Source: Warburgia ugandensis | Lineage: Eukaryota > Streptophyta > Magnoliopsida > Canellales > Canellaceae | Direction: 5' to 3' | DNA length: 64,000 nt | NCBI GenBank assembly: GCA_035236585.1 | Contig: CP141139.1 | Span: 40,371,217 to 40,435,216, forward strand | Part shown: positions 24,170-35,590 of the stretch, one piece after another | How positions within the stretch are numbered: the first letter of the stretch is position 1 | Layout: each line of letters starts with the position of its first letter | Notes under the pieces: model-generated | Seen by the model: only the letters and a program-made list of their open reading frames with translations | Told to the model about the DNA's origin: nothing | Databases searched by the model: none | Made by a program: the position numbers and the translations under genes

Positions 24170-24935
24170 TAACACATGGTGCAGATGTAAGGATTTCTAC
24201 TATGTAAGTTGAAAGAATATTAACTTTTCCTTCAGAAAACTTTTAGAGTTGTTATCACCTACACATTTAGTTGCTTTCTTCTTCACCCATATGATATTAA
24301 GGTTTTCAACTTGTTCCAATACTTGTCAGCCTATCAACACCTTTGAAGGTATCCTTGTCTCTATACTATCGTTAAATTTCCTAGTATGGATGGTCTTTAC
24401 ACAAGCATATTCTATGGCTAAGGAATGCTATTTTCCTACTATGTTTAAGTCATTTGGTATATATTTGGTCATTAAATATAAGACAAGCATTGTATCCCTT
24501 CATAGTACATTTAGGTAAACTATTGTACGTAGGGAAGTCACTTGTTGCCCACAATAGTATAGCCTTTAGGATGAATGACTCTTTCTTATATACATCATAA
24601 GCTTCAACCCATACATCTCATAACATCTTAATATCATTGATCAAGGAAGCCAAGTATACATTAACATCATTCTCTAGTTGCTTGGATCCGATGTCAACAT
24701 AGTTAGCATCATGAACTTCCTCTTCATGCATAGAACTAGGGAGAGGGTGTAACAAACCATTATAACATGCCAATAGTTGTACTTGTTACTCATAGAACCA
24801 TAAGAATTATTCCTGTTTTAGATATTGCAAGTTGTGGGTTTCTAGATTCATTTCCAAAATTAAGCCTCATGAAGTCTACGAGCTTTCACATTGGGCTATC
24901 TGCTAGATGACATAAATAAATATTAGGTAATGCAC
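24170..24935 (-). pseudogene. CACTA TNP2 transposase fragment, minus strand
   Basis: This minus-strand relic of the TNP2 core (Transposase_21 family) aligns with 56587-57360 of the plus-strand copy. Visible matches are YLCHLADSP, LVDFMRLNFGNESRN, GSMSNKYNYWHVIMVCY, VLCMKRKFMML, VNVYLASLIND, VWVEAYDVYKKESF, FPTYNSLPKCTMKGYNAC and the end KSLHLHHVL (copy: KSLHMRHML). Frameshifts and stops occur every few tens of codons. Both ends are cut: at the left by the Athila-type LTR and at the right by the arm of a large inverted repeat. Confidence 0.85.
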
Positions 24936-25766
24936 ATGCCTTATTAGACAAGTTGTTGTTTTGGCATGATGATTGAATCCTAAGCTAGGTTATGCAAATA
25001 GTATGTTGGCATGAACCATGGCTTATTGTTTAACCAATGATGAGCTTAGACATAAATGGTCTAAGCATGGATCATCCATCTTCTTAGGTAACAACATCAT
25101 GGCTAAGACCAAGATGGTCTAACCTCATGATGGTTAGTTATAAGCATACCATAAGTGGACAATGACTTGAGAGGTCCAAGCTAGGATCCTGGGGAGCATA
25201 GACAAAATGGTCACAACTTTATCCCCAAAGAGCCAAAATCTTGTCATTACTCCAGAATTAGGGAGCATAGGCAAAGCAGTCATCACTAACACTTATAGAC
25301 GAGATTAGACCTTAGCTCATATCTATTCTAAACATTGTGAACTAGTTATAAAACAAGAAAGTTTCTCACTGTGTGTGTAAGGAGAGAGAGATAACTAGGC
25401 TTCTTGAGAGAGTATTCTAAATAAGAATTAATTCTAAATGCTTAGAATGAAGGAGGAACCCCTATTTATAATTTTGGGAGCTGAAATGGGTATTTTGGGT
25501 AGCTGATGAGGCTAAGGTACCAATATGGTAATCAACCTAACCAACGTGCCAGTTAGAAATATCCTTATAACTAACAAGCACCAATGGACAGACCAATATC
25601 CAAGTTCATTGAACAAAGTAGTATTGGTGAAGGGTATTCTAGTAAAAAAGATTAGTATAGTTATGTAATTATCGCCATGGTGAGAGGCATCAAATATTCT
25701 CATTTATTAGGTTCAATCTAGCTTGAATCAAGACATCTAGTGCCACAAGAAGAGGGAACAACAGCA

Positions 25767-25925
25767 TCTGACACCACTGATATTGGACTCTTCTTGACAA
25801 AGTTTGAAAGTGTCTGACACCATTAATGTTGAACTCCTTGAGGCAAACCTCGAGTGTCTGACAGCACTAGTGCCATACTTCTTCTTGAGGCATTTGGAAA
25901 GTGTCCAACACCACTTGTGAGTGGT
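25767..25925. repeat. Four-unit 45-bp minisatellite, left arm
   Basis: Units beginning TCTGACACCACT or close variants start at 25767, 25813, 25857 and 25904, so the period is 44-47 bp. The inverted counterpart is at about 28448-28618. Because both arms have the same four units, the array predates the inverted duplication. Confidence 0.75.
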
Positions 25926-26130
25926 GTCAATTGGGTGTGCACTAGTGTTTGTGCTATGAACCATTGCAATTAACATGGCATATAAAATGTGCTTGTAAAG
26001 AGTATTTATTTATGTTATAATATCATTTGAGTAAATGTTTTCATTTACTTAAGATATTATAATAAAAATAAAGAACCACCCCAATTTGCTTTCCATAAAA
26101 ATAGTCCTAAGACCTAATTCTAAAATGATA

Positions 26131-28269
26131 AAAGGTCAACTCCTTAATCCAAGTATAAAATTGAGATTCAAGAGGTTGAGCCAAGTTTCCTAAATTTCAA
26201 ATGCTAAGGTATTTCTCCAGTATTAAAAGCTCAAAAATTCTAGAATGTTATATTAATGCTAAATTCCAAAAGTTTGCTAAGAAAAAATAATTTTGTCAAC
26301 CAATGGTATTCTTGTGACTCTTTAAAAAAAATTTGACCCCTAGATACTATATCTAATTATTGTATTTTCCTCCTTAAAACTAATAAGTGGCTCAAAGAAA
26401 TTACAATTTGATCCTAATCTTGGAAATCCTTTGAGGAATGCACATCAACTTTGAGTTGCAAGCCAATGCTTATTTTCCCCTTCTTAGGCCTTGATCTTCT
26501 AGGATTACATTTTTGTATAAAGAAATTACCCGATCGATTTTTTACATATATTGATTTATGGATGTCTATGAAAACTATGAATCTTGATCATATTGGCAAG
26601 GTCATTATGACATCATTCTAGGTAGAGCAAGAGCCAATTGATAATTGGATTCGAAGTTATTATTCACTATCAAATGTTTGTCAATGAGTGGGTCAGAGTG
26701 CTTTGCTCCATAGAAATGCTTGTGACAAAAGCTTGAGGATAAAAAACTATCATTCCAAGAGTCATAAGTGAAAAGACCATGTAAGGAGTAGTGGAAACTC
26801 TTTAGTGTAAATGAAGTCTAGAAGGTCAAAAGGAATTCTTATAGTTTAGACTTGTGTAGATAGGAGTGAATTGTCACTTGGATTTGTATATATTCCACAG
26901 TTTATCCTTAAGTTTAGATCTCTAGTTGCCACTAAAATTGAGACTCTCAACAAAAGTCTTGTATATAGTGGAATATCAACAAAATTGGTTGTTTCTCAAG
27001 TCAAGGCAACAAAGTGAAATGAAATGGAAAACCTAACTAAAGATCATATTTTCTCACTGCCCATGATAAAGGGTAAGTTGTTTCTCAAGCCAAGGGAACA
27101 AAGTGAAATGAATGGAAAAACTAACTAAAGCTCATATTTTCTCACTAGCCATGATAAAGGGTAACACATGAAAGAGAAGCAAAGGAAAAGAAGGATGCAC
27201 TTTTCAATGTTACTAAAGTTCTCATATGAATTTAATCGAATATATATACTTTGAATAATGAAAATTCCTCTTTTATTCACTTTCACTTCTACATTTGAGA
27301 TCTAATCTTGAACTTGTCATAGCTTTGGTTTATCAAAATACACATCTTGTTAAAATTTTGGAAGGACTTGAACTTTGTGTGATACCCTATGAGACTTGAT
27401 TATGAACATGATGCCACAATTAGGACTTTAAATAGGTTGCCATGACTGAGTAGAATAGTAACACACATCTAGTCATTGATGAAAGTCAAAGTAGCTATGA
27501 ATGTCTCCTAATATATTTTCACTAGTGATGCCAAGAAGGAAAACCAGAGAAAACAAGTGAGACAAAAATATGACCCTTGGAAAAGAAAAATATAACCCTT
27601 GGTCATGTCAAGAAGGAAGACCAATGGAAATTAAGGGAACATATCCCTCCAATCCCTCACTGAAACTACAAAATTTCAACATAGGAACAATAAACCTTGA
27701 GTAGCACTTGCAAGGTTTCTCCATAGTTCCTTCTTCTTGCACCAGATGCAAAGTATGTATTTGGCCTTTCTCTTATTTTTGCATCATTTAGTGACACTTT
27801 CACATGAATGGTGGTTATTTTTTAGCTTAAACATTGATAGCTATGACTACTTCTCAGCACAAGGAGATTAGCAATGTTGCATAGCAATGCAAGGAACTTA
27901 GTGATAGAATTTTAGGACTCTAGGAAGGCGTTAGAAAAGTGGGAAACTAGGAAGGTGAGCTGAAAGTGGAAAGGAGATGAGGTGGCAAGCTAGAAAGAGA
28001 TGGAGTTAGAAGGGGTAACATCTAGGTGGGAGGCACCACTTTTCAAGGAAGTTGGTGTGGAACTCCCTTCCTTAAGTGGTGTTTCACATGGAAGGAAGAA
28101 AAAGAAAGATAGAATCCAAAGAATATTTTCCATTGGTCCACCTTAGCATGCATATTACTAATCCACTTGAAATCCATGATTTTTTCCATGTGGGCATAGT
28201 TTACATGGCTTGATGGCTCACTTTGATGACTCTTATGGCTTGGCTTCATGGCTCACATCCTTGATGGCT
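26131..28269 (+). mobile_element. Probable Tat-lineage 5' LTR and leader
   Basis: 26150-26530 resembles 32320-32700, which lies just after the Tat integrase. Shared landmarks are CATAATTTTGTCA-like blocks, TTTGAC and AATCCTTTGAGGA. This fits a 5' LTR and a 3' LTR of the same plus-strand element. An 88-bp unit is tandemly duplicated inside (26990-27164). No primer site was recognised, and 27700-28269 is unassigned. Confidence 0.4.
26990..27164 (+). repeat. Two-copy 88-bp tandem duplication
   Basis: Units start TTGTTTCTCAAG at 26990 and 27078 and end GATAAAGGGTAA. The copies differ at a handful of positions. No function is apparent. Confidence 0.8.
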
Positions 28270-29399
28270 TAGACCTATGTAACAAAGGTGCTTTTGTTTG
28301 AGTATTATAAAACTTTGGAATTAGGTCTTGGAACTATTTTTATGATTTTCAAAGGTGGAGTGTTTACTTATTTAGATTATAATATCTTAAGCAAATAAGA
28401 ACTCACCATGTTTACTCCTCAAGAAGTAGTTCACCACCAGTGGTAACAGACACTCTCAATCTACCCCAAGAAGGAGTCTAGCAATCACGGCTCTAAACAC
28501 TCTCAAATTGTCTCAAAGAGTCCAACACTAGCAGGTTAGACACTCTAAAACTACCTTAAGGAGTTCAGTACCAATGGCTTTGAATGCACTCATTCCCTCT
28601 TCTTGTAGCATTGGACAATCTCAATTCAACCAAATTGAAATACAACAAACGAGGGTGTCCAATTCCTCTCACCTATGGTGACGGTTACATAATTGCAATG
28701 ATCATTTTGACCATATTACCCCTAACTAGTACTATTTTGTTCTACGAATCTGGCCATTAGTGTGTGTACTAGTCGCAATCAATTAGAAGGTTATTTCTAG
28801 CTAGCATGGTAGTTAAAGTGGTTACCATTTAGGTGTCTTAACCTTATTGGCTGCTTAAAATAACCACATGGGCACCCGAAACTAAAAGTAGGAATCGATT
28901 CCCATTGAGAATACTATTGTAAGAAGCCTAGTTATCTCTATCTCTCCCTAGGCACATAGTGAGGAGCTCTCTATTTATCTTATTTGTTCATAATAGAGAT
29001 ATAAGTTAACTCCAGTAGTGTCTCCATGGGTTCTAGCTATAAGTGTTTTATTTGTTCTCCCTTGTTTTGAAAGTAGTGATGTGGTTTGGTCTATTGGGGA
29101 TAAAGCTACCTATTTTTCTATGCTCCCGAAGACTCTCGTATGGACCACTTAGGTCCTTGTCCACTCATGGTGATCCCTATGGCTAGCCATCATGAGCCTT
29201 AGACCATCTAAGTATTATCCATACTATTGTCACCTGAAGGATTGACAAGCAATGCTTAGACCATGTAAGTATCGAAGTTGACCATTGGCTAAACAATAAG
29301 CCATGTTTCATGCTGACATATTGTTCAAATAACCTAACCTAGGACTCAATTCGTATGCTAAAGCAAAGAACCTATTTAGTAAGACACGAGCAATGGTCC

Positions 29400-30400
29400 T
29401 CAAATCTCTAGACTTGAGTCTATGTTGAACAACACCATATAGGCCTTGCCATTTTGAGATGTGATGAAGAATGTATGACATTTCATACACTTAAAGGTAT
29501 CTTATATTATAAGGTTATGCTCTTTGGTCTTAAAAACACTAGAGCTGCTTACCAACAGGCCATGACCATAGTTTTTTAATGGTCTTGTCCATGATACAAT
29601 AAACTCTATGTTGATGATTTTGTTGTTAAATTTCAAACAATCTCAATTTCATCTTAAAAATTTAGAGATTGTATTTTGGTGTTACAAAATAATGAACCCC
29701 CTTAAGTGTGCATTTGGGGTGAGTGCTAGGAAATTTTTTTTTGTTCATTGCTCGATATTGGGCAATCAAAATTTACCAAGTTAAAATTAAGGGAATTCAA
29801 TCTATGCCACCTCCTACAAACTTGCATGAACACAAAAGTCTCTAAGGCAAGCTAGTCTATATTAGATGGTTCATTGCTAACTTATCTTGGAGATGTCAAA
29901 CACTCAGTTGATGAAAAACAATGCCCTAGTTTTGGGATGTTGTTTGTCAAGCTGCTTTGATAGTGTCAAGCAATATCTACTAAATCCACTTGTGTTGGCA
30001 ACCCTAAAGATTAATAGACCTTTCATCTTGTATATAATTGCTTTATGATAATTGTGATGGTTTCGTGTTGGCCCAAATGAATGAAGAGGGGAAAGGTAGT
30101 GATTTGTACTATCTAAGTTGTACAATGGTAATGCTGAGGAACATTATGGTCCTAATGAAGTGACCTATCTCACCTTGATATTAGTAGTCTAGAAATTGCA
30201 CCACTATCTCACACCTCATCTACTATAACATCAAAGGTTGATCCTCTAAATTATCTCATGACTATTCATTCCTTATTGGGACAACTCACTAAATGGTCAT
30301 TATTATAATGAGAATCTGAGATCACCTATGTGGCTAGGAAGGCAATAGAAGGCTAGAATACGGCTGACTTTCTAGCAGCCCACCCCATTCTTGCAATTAA
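29400..30400 (+). pseudogene. Tat-lineage gypsy reverse transcriptase and RNase H relic
   Basis: Decayed plus-strand frames show KVMLFGLKNTRAAYQQAM and LYVDDFVV (the catalytic Tyr-Val-Asp-Asp, near 29610). These are followed by NPLKCAFGVSAG (split), SLQGKLVYIRWFIA, then AQMNEEGK and ALYYLS-like remnants of the linked RNase H. Next come ITYVARKAIEG and ADFLAAHP at about 30318-30385. Several frame changes interrupt the series. The left end meets the arm of the inverted repeat. Confidence 0.75.
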
Positions 30401-30455
30401 CCACTCAACATCGACTTCGCTAATGAAAATATAACTATTAATATGGTTTACCTTT

Positions 30456-30722
30456 TTGGATTTGTTTTTTGACATTGCTTCCCAATCTATAGGTGTAGGA
30501 CTTGGAGTCATACTTATTTCTCTAAACAAATGCACTTTGCCACTCACCTACAGGATTATTTTGGCATGTACCAACAATGAAGCTAAATATGAATCCCTAA
30601 TCTTTGGCCTTGAATTGGCATCTAGTCTTCAAGGAAGTCAACTATGTGTGTTTAAAGATTCATTGCTTGTCATCTACTCGAAAATACAAAATCCACAAAG
30701 ACCAACAATAGTTATAAAATAA
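30456..30722 (+). pseudogene. Second (archaeal-type) RNase H domain of a Tat element
   Basis: The 88-residue piece contains MDLFFDIASQSIGVGLGV, then NKCTLPLTYRI, CTNNEAKYESLIFGLELA and LCVFKDSLLVI, the fold of the RVT_3/aRNH domain. Of the acidic residues, FFD, the Glu in EAKYE and the Asp in KDS remain. A second RNase H following the polymerase-linked one is a hallmark of the Tat (Ogre/Retand-like) lineage. That order is seen here. Confidence 0.85.
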
Positions 30723-30879
30723 CAAAGTGCGGTAACACATGAACAGTTTCAACTATGTTGAGATTTCACATTTGCACAAGCATCAAAACAATTAGGCATA
30801 CACTCTAGCCAAGCATGCATTGATTCTAGCAACTTAAGATTAAGATGAATTCAAAGTCTTCATTTGAGATCAATGCTTA

Positions 30880-32175
30880 ATAATGCAAAATGCATTCAAT
30901 AACTTAAAAAGTTTGGAACAAAAGGCAAACACTAGTGAACACCATGAAGCTATCCTAGCCATGAAATCAGATACTACAAACTGGAGACAATCATTTAGAT
31001 GTTACATTCTAAGGTTGGGATACCTATTGATCAATGATTATGAGCCAAAATTTGATGCTAGGGTCCTCATTTTACTAGCTTAAGCAACACTTTATATTGA
31101 AGGTTGTATGATAGGATTCTACTTTGATGTCCATCTCATGACGAAGAGAAACATGCCCTTCTAGAAGTACATGTCAATATCCACGAAGCCAATCAATATG
31201 AACCTAAGCTACATTAACAACTAAAATGCTTGGGATATTATTGGTCTGCAATGGTTGCTAATGTTATGAATTTTTACAAAAGATGCAATGTTTAACAAAC
31301 TTGTGCCAAATTTATTCATCAAACTTGGAACCATTACATCCAACTTCGAAGTTGTAGCCATTCTACGCTTAGGGTTGTATGTCATTGGACCAATTAATAC
31401 ATCTTATTTGACAAGACATTCATAAATTCTAGTCATAATAGATAATTTCTCCTAATGGGCTAAAGCTGTACCTTTAGTGAAGTTATTGGTCCAAAAGTTG
31501 CTAAGTTTGTCCTACATCATATTATCTATCAATTCAGTGTTTCTAGAATGAACCATCTCTAACAATGGAACAACAATCCAAAGCATAATCATTGAAAATT
31601 TATATAAAGATTATCAAATTTGACAACAATTTTTGATGGAATATAATCCTAGAGCAAACAACATACTAAAAGCCTTCAACAAGACCTTATGCAGGATTCT
31701 TAAGAAGAATGTCTTGAAAACCAAACAAGAGTAGATTGTTTGGAGTCTTTGTGTTCTTACAAAATAACCTATTAAATTGTCATATGAGCAACTCAATAAT
31801 CCCCAGTTTACAAAACTGAAGTAGTAATACCATTGGATAATTAGATTCCTTCCCTTAAGAGTCACATCTCAAAATTTCAAATCTAAAGACCAAGCTATTT
31901 CCTTAGCTAGGCTCAATAGAAATTAGAAGCCTACCAAGCAAGAATATTTAGAGCATTCAACAAGAAACTCAAGCTATGATCCTTCAAAGGTGACTTATTT
32001 TATTAATAAAATAACAAATTGTTGTGTCCTATCACTCTAGAGGAAAATTTGAGACAAAATGGGACACTCCCTCCATTATTAAGAAGGTTTTCTCCAATGA
32101 TGCTTGCTTGATTGTTAAGCTAGATGACACTGAATTGCATTCCATCAGTGCAAGATTCCTCAAGAAGTACTAATC
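30880..32175 (+). pseudogene. Tat-lineage integrase relic
   Basis: Remnants in order: GCMIGFYFDVHL-like zinc region with EKHALLEVHVNIHEA (about 31140-31190), LGLYVIGPINTS (about 31370), WAKAVPL (about 31460), and at the end LDDTELHSISARFLKKYY (about 32120-32172), which matches the C-terminus of Tat pol proteins. Many stops are present. The reading frame at 30883-31083 lies in the linker between RNase H and integrase. Confidence 0.65.
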
Positions 32176-33060
32176 TTGAGTAGAGTAAAATAAAAGACAA
32201 ATAAAAGGAAAAAGAAAGGCCAAGAAAGTTTACTACATAACTACAATCTTCTCCTTCTTCTACGACACTTTAAAAGAGTTGCATGGAGCTTTTGTGATTT
32301 TTTTAATCAACTCTTTAATCTAAGTGTAAAATAGGAATTTTGAAGGTTGGTAAAAATTTTCAAATTTCAAATGTTGTCAAAAATTCAAAAAATTTATTAT
32401 GTATTATTAATACTAAAAACGAAAAGTTTAGTAAGAAAACTCAAAGTTTAAGTCCTCTTAAACATAATTTTGTCATTCAATGGAATTCCTATAATTTTTT
32501 AGAAAACTTTGACTGTCAAACACTTTGTCTAGTTCTCATATCATCCTCCTAAAACATTTTGAATTGCTTAAAGCACTTAAAATTAGAGCTTAATCTTGTA
32601 AATCCTTTGAGGACTTCCATGAGCAACTATGCACATCACTAATCTTGTAGGATCACTTTTTCTATTTAAACACATGGACAACTCTAGGATTTCCGTTTGC
32701 ATTCATTAGTGCCTAATCAAAAAATCTTGAGGAATTAGTACCCAGTTGTAGCTAGCTCAAGAAGGATGTGTGATCCTTTAGGCAAAAACCTCTACTTGTT
32801 GTCTAGTACCCTTGAGGTATGTCAAATAACATACTTTAAACTTCAGCTCTTTAGTAGGTCACCCTAACTTGCTACATTGTACTTTCAAGTCTTTGGACTC
32901 GTTACAAAATGCTTTCAAGTCTTTTGACTCACCACGCTATATATTCAAGTCTTTTGTGTATTGTAGTCAAAAGACTTGTGGTCAAAAGACTTGAATATAT
33001 AGCGTGGTGAGTCAAAAGACTTGAAAGCATTTTGTAACGAGTCCAAAGACTTTGAGAGGT
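32176..33060 (+). mobile_element. Tat-lineage 3' end and partial 3' LTR
   Basis: This is non-coding sequence after the pol stop. From about 32320 it matches 26150-26530 in the same orientation, as expected for a 3' LTR. It ends in the perfect inverted repeat at 32887-33052, after which the base composition changes to the organelle-like block. Confidence 0.45.
32887..33052. repeat. Perfect 70-bp inverted repeat, 26-bp spacer
   Basis: The arms 32887-32956 and 32983-33052 are exact reverse complements over all 70 bases. The spacer (32957-32982) itself contains GTCAAAAGACTTG, a motif also present several times in the arms. The RNA would fold into a long, fully paired hairpin. Everything around it is strongly mutated, so the hairpin is much younger than its surroundings or is maintained by gene conversion. 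A library or assembly artefact must be excluded. Confidence 0.95.
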
Positions 33061-33146
33061 AGGGACCTAGACTCTTGCTATGAAGAGTAAGAAAGATTGA
33101 AAGACTTGTAGCTTTACCACAAGTAATGACTCTGGTCCTGATCCAT

Positions 33147-34140
33147 TGACCAATAGCTTAAGGTTTTTCACCAACATATCATGAGGGAAAGGTGAAAAGA
33201 CCCCCCATCGGGAGTAAAATAGAACATGAAACAGTGCGCTCTCAATCAGTGCCAGGAGAATAATCTCTAGCCCCCTTTAATTCAAGACCTACGTCCTTAC
33301 CTTATTTTACAAGCTAGCCCTCTGTATCATCCCCTGAGTGGTACAGCGGGGGTTAGAAGAAACAAGTTTATTGGGGGCGGGTGGTTGCGGCCTGTTAATC
33401 TCCCCAATAATGCTTCTTTGGGCGATTTGATGCTAGTCTCAGATCTAGAACTTTGATTCCCTTCTGTTCTGAGGGTTGGATCACTACCATAATCAGATTT
33501 CATCTAGCTAAAACGGCTTTCCTCACTGTCAATATATTAGTGTAAGCGTTGGTGGAAATATCCAGGTCACGGCTCTATTTTATTTATTTGTTTGCCAAGG
33601 CTAGTCGTTATCTTTCACGTCAGAGGTCACCTCTGTCTATCAAATCCTTTTCCAAACCCAGATCTTGAATGCAATACCTCGTCTACCACGACTACGATCC
33701 TCAGCAGCCTCTTTTCTTTATTCCGTCGCTCCGAAAAATCCGAGATGCTGCTTCTCGGGTTTGTTCCTGTTGGTTCACACAACCACGAGGACCATTCGAT
33801 GCAAAGGCCATACAGAGATTGGGAAGAAAAGACTGCCGAACTAACACGAAAGATGCAAAAGTTAGAAAAGGGCCAAGTAGCCAAAAGGGAAGCTGTACAA
33901 GCATTTACGGCAATAATGAGGTGGGAACTGCAGATCTAGGAAGTGGTCCTATGGACGTACATAGCCGCTAGAAGGTCCCAAACACAACTGGTATAGGCTA
34001 CATACAGCATCCAATGACTGGATTCGGGCCAGCAGAGGTTGAGTTACGGCTGAATATCAGTGATCAACCCATCAACAATATTTGACCAACAAAAAGACTA
34101 GCGGACGGAAGAGATTGGCGGAGATCGGAATATAGCTCTA
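33147..34140 (+). other. Organelle-derived insertion, probably mitochondrial
   Basis: 33147-33275 is a degraded piece of bacterial-type large-subunit rRNA: TGACCAATAGC, then GAGGGAAAGGTGAAAAGACC, CATCGGGAGTAAAATAGAAC and ATGAAAC in the correct order and spacing for domain I. The companion GTGCGCTCTCAATCAGTG resembles mitochondrial 26S rRNA more than plastid 23S (which has GTAAGCTCCC). The following 850 bases have a GC content nearer 45-50% than the surrounding AT-rich DNA, but I do not recognise a gene in them. Two overlapping open frames (33592-33939 and 33669-33971) have no family motif. The rRNA piece cannot be functional. Confidence 0.5.
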
Positions 34141-34571
34141 AAGTCGAAATGTTGTTGTGTCTAATTTTGGGTGGGAAAATTCCCACGAAGGATTATACTA
34201 ATTGGAATGGAGAGAGAGATGTTGCATACGCGCAATGTGCCAAACAGAGCCTGACTCCATGGTCTATAGAAGCATTACTTCTCTGCATACATGCCTCTTT
34301 AGCATGGGAGATCGCACATAGAGAACTGCAACTGCAACCCGTACAGTATAACTCATCCAAAGCGCAGAGAGCAAGGTTCAACAAAGACACCAAAGCCATA
34401 ACTTCAATCAACAGTGCTACACTAGGTAGGCATTTCATACATAGTACTAAAATTCGTGAGTCAACTCAGTGCAAAACCAAAAAACTCAGTTAGGGCTAAC
34501 ATTTGAATACATGACTTCTCAAACAGTAACATCACATCCTATCCAATTTCCCTAGAATTATATTTGCCTAT
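34141..34571. other. Unassigned, moderately GC-rich
   Basis: The open frame at 34149-34493 shows no recognisable motif. The composition resembles the block to the left, so it may belong to the same insertion. The right border is the LTR element at 34572. Confidence 0.3.
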
Positions 34572-35077
34572 TGTCACGGACATGCACTACAAGGTTCGTG
34601 ACCAAGGCCTGAAGGCTCTAAGGAAGGCTTACTCAGAGCATGGACATGGCCTAAGAGACTTACACCCTTTGTTGAAGGTTCATGGAACAAGGTCTGATTC
34701 TAGAAGGCCTGATTTCTGGAAGTCTCCTTGTAAATATCTAGAAAAAAGGAAGATTAGAGATTTATATAGAGAGTTCTAGAGTAGTCCTCAACTGTTAGAT
34801 GGTTGACACTTGTAATAATCTGGACCATCCATTGAGAAGGTGGAAGGAGGTAAGCACCTATAAATAGGGGAGCTTCCTCACTTGTAATCCATCCAGGAAT
34901 GTGATCAAGGAGTGATCCAGGAGTTATGGCATCTTCAAGCAATAAAGTTAGAGTTCCTTCCAAGTTTCCTTTTAGTTGTTCTTCTCCTTTGAGTTTCTAG
35001 TCAGCTTACTTAGTTGGTTCTGGGTGAGAAGCCAATCTAAGTGCTGCATAGGAGTCTGAAAATCTAAGTCCGTGACA
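34572..35077 (+). repeat. 5' LTR of the compact element, 506 bp
   Basis: It starts TGTCACGGACATG and ends GTCCGTGACA, with short inverted termini. It has a TATA box CTATAAATAG at 34858-34867 and a polyadenylation-like AATAAAG near 34940. Confidence 0.93.
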
Positions 35078-35079
35078 GT

Positions 35080-35091
35080 TGGTATCAAAGC
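35080..35091 (+). other. Primer binding site of the compact element
   Basis: TGGTATCAAAGC follows the LTR end by two bases and differs by one base from the initiator tRNA-Met site. It is identical to the copia site at 13255-13266. Confidence 0.9.
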
Positions 35092-35144
35092 CGGTTGACA
35101 TGGGCATTGCTTAGCGAGTATTGGGAAAAGCTCGTAGCAACATC

Positions 35145-35590
35145 ATGGCAAGTGAATCAAGAGAGACCACCATGCTAGTGGAGGTTTAGAAGAAGTCAAG
35201 GTGGGAGAAGTCTAGAGACTTTATCGTGGAAGTTGGCTTTGGACGTTCAGCTTTTTACTTTGGATGCGAGGCTCAGTAAGTTTGAACAAAATCTATCTGA
35301 TAGTTTGAACAAAATTCAATGCTTTTGTGGAAGCCTTAAAAAGCCTCAAGGATGACATGCATAGCACGTTTAAGGTGTCTAAGGTTATAGATACAAAGAT
35401 CATGGATGAAAGGGAGTGCATGTCAGATTGCTTTGAGTTCGTGGAAGGTAAGATGGCTAGCCCATATGAGGAAGTGGTTGGGTGGGAGGATATAGAGCAA
35501 GCAAAGGAATCCACAATGAGTGTGGGTATAACGCAGCTAGGTTTACCAGGCTTAGGTACTGCAAGGTTGCTTGGGCCTAGTGAGTCCTAA
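35145..35590 (+). pseudogene. Possible gag-like leader remnant in the compact element
   Basis: From the ATG at 35145 a broken frame reads MASESRETTMLVEV, followed across frameshifts by LDARLSKFEQNLSDSL. The open piece 35327-35590 then has MEALKSLKDDMHSTF. This heptad-like, charged pattern resembles the N-terminal coiled-coil of some plant gypsy gag proteins, but no capsid or zinc knuckle follows. I cannot assign a function. 35600-36000 shows only broken frames. Confidence 0.4.

Larger units (their letters stand above)
24945..29390. repeat. Large inverted repeat, arms about 1.1-1.2 kb
   Basis: 24945-26130 and 28270-29390 are inverted copies. Paired landmarks are CATGGCTTATTGTTTA near 25017 with TAAACAATAAGCCATG near 29293, and ATAAAAATAGTCCTAAGACC near 26097 with GGTCTTGGAACTATTTTTAT near 28322. 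The arms have diverged with many small changes. The arms could be two LTRs of one family in opposite orientation, or a fold-back type element. They carry no coding capacity. The 2.1-kb spacer holds Tat LTR-like sequence. Confidence 0.75.

Noticed and set aside
33176-33275. Functional rRNA gene
   Set aside because: Only about 100 bases of domain I remain, with several changes in otherwise invariant positions, and no further rRNA follows.
33592-33971. Possible mitochondrial or host gene encoding 100-115 residues
   Set aside because: Two overlapping frames on the same strand are open with no recognisable motif. Kept only as part of the organelle-like block.
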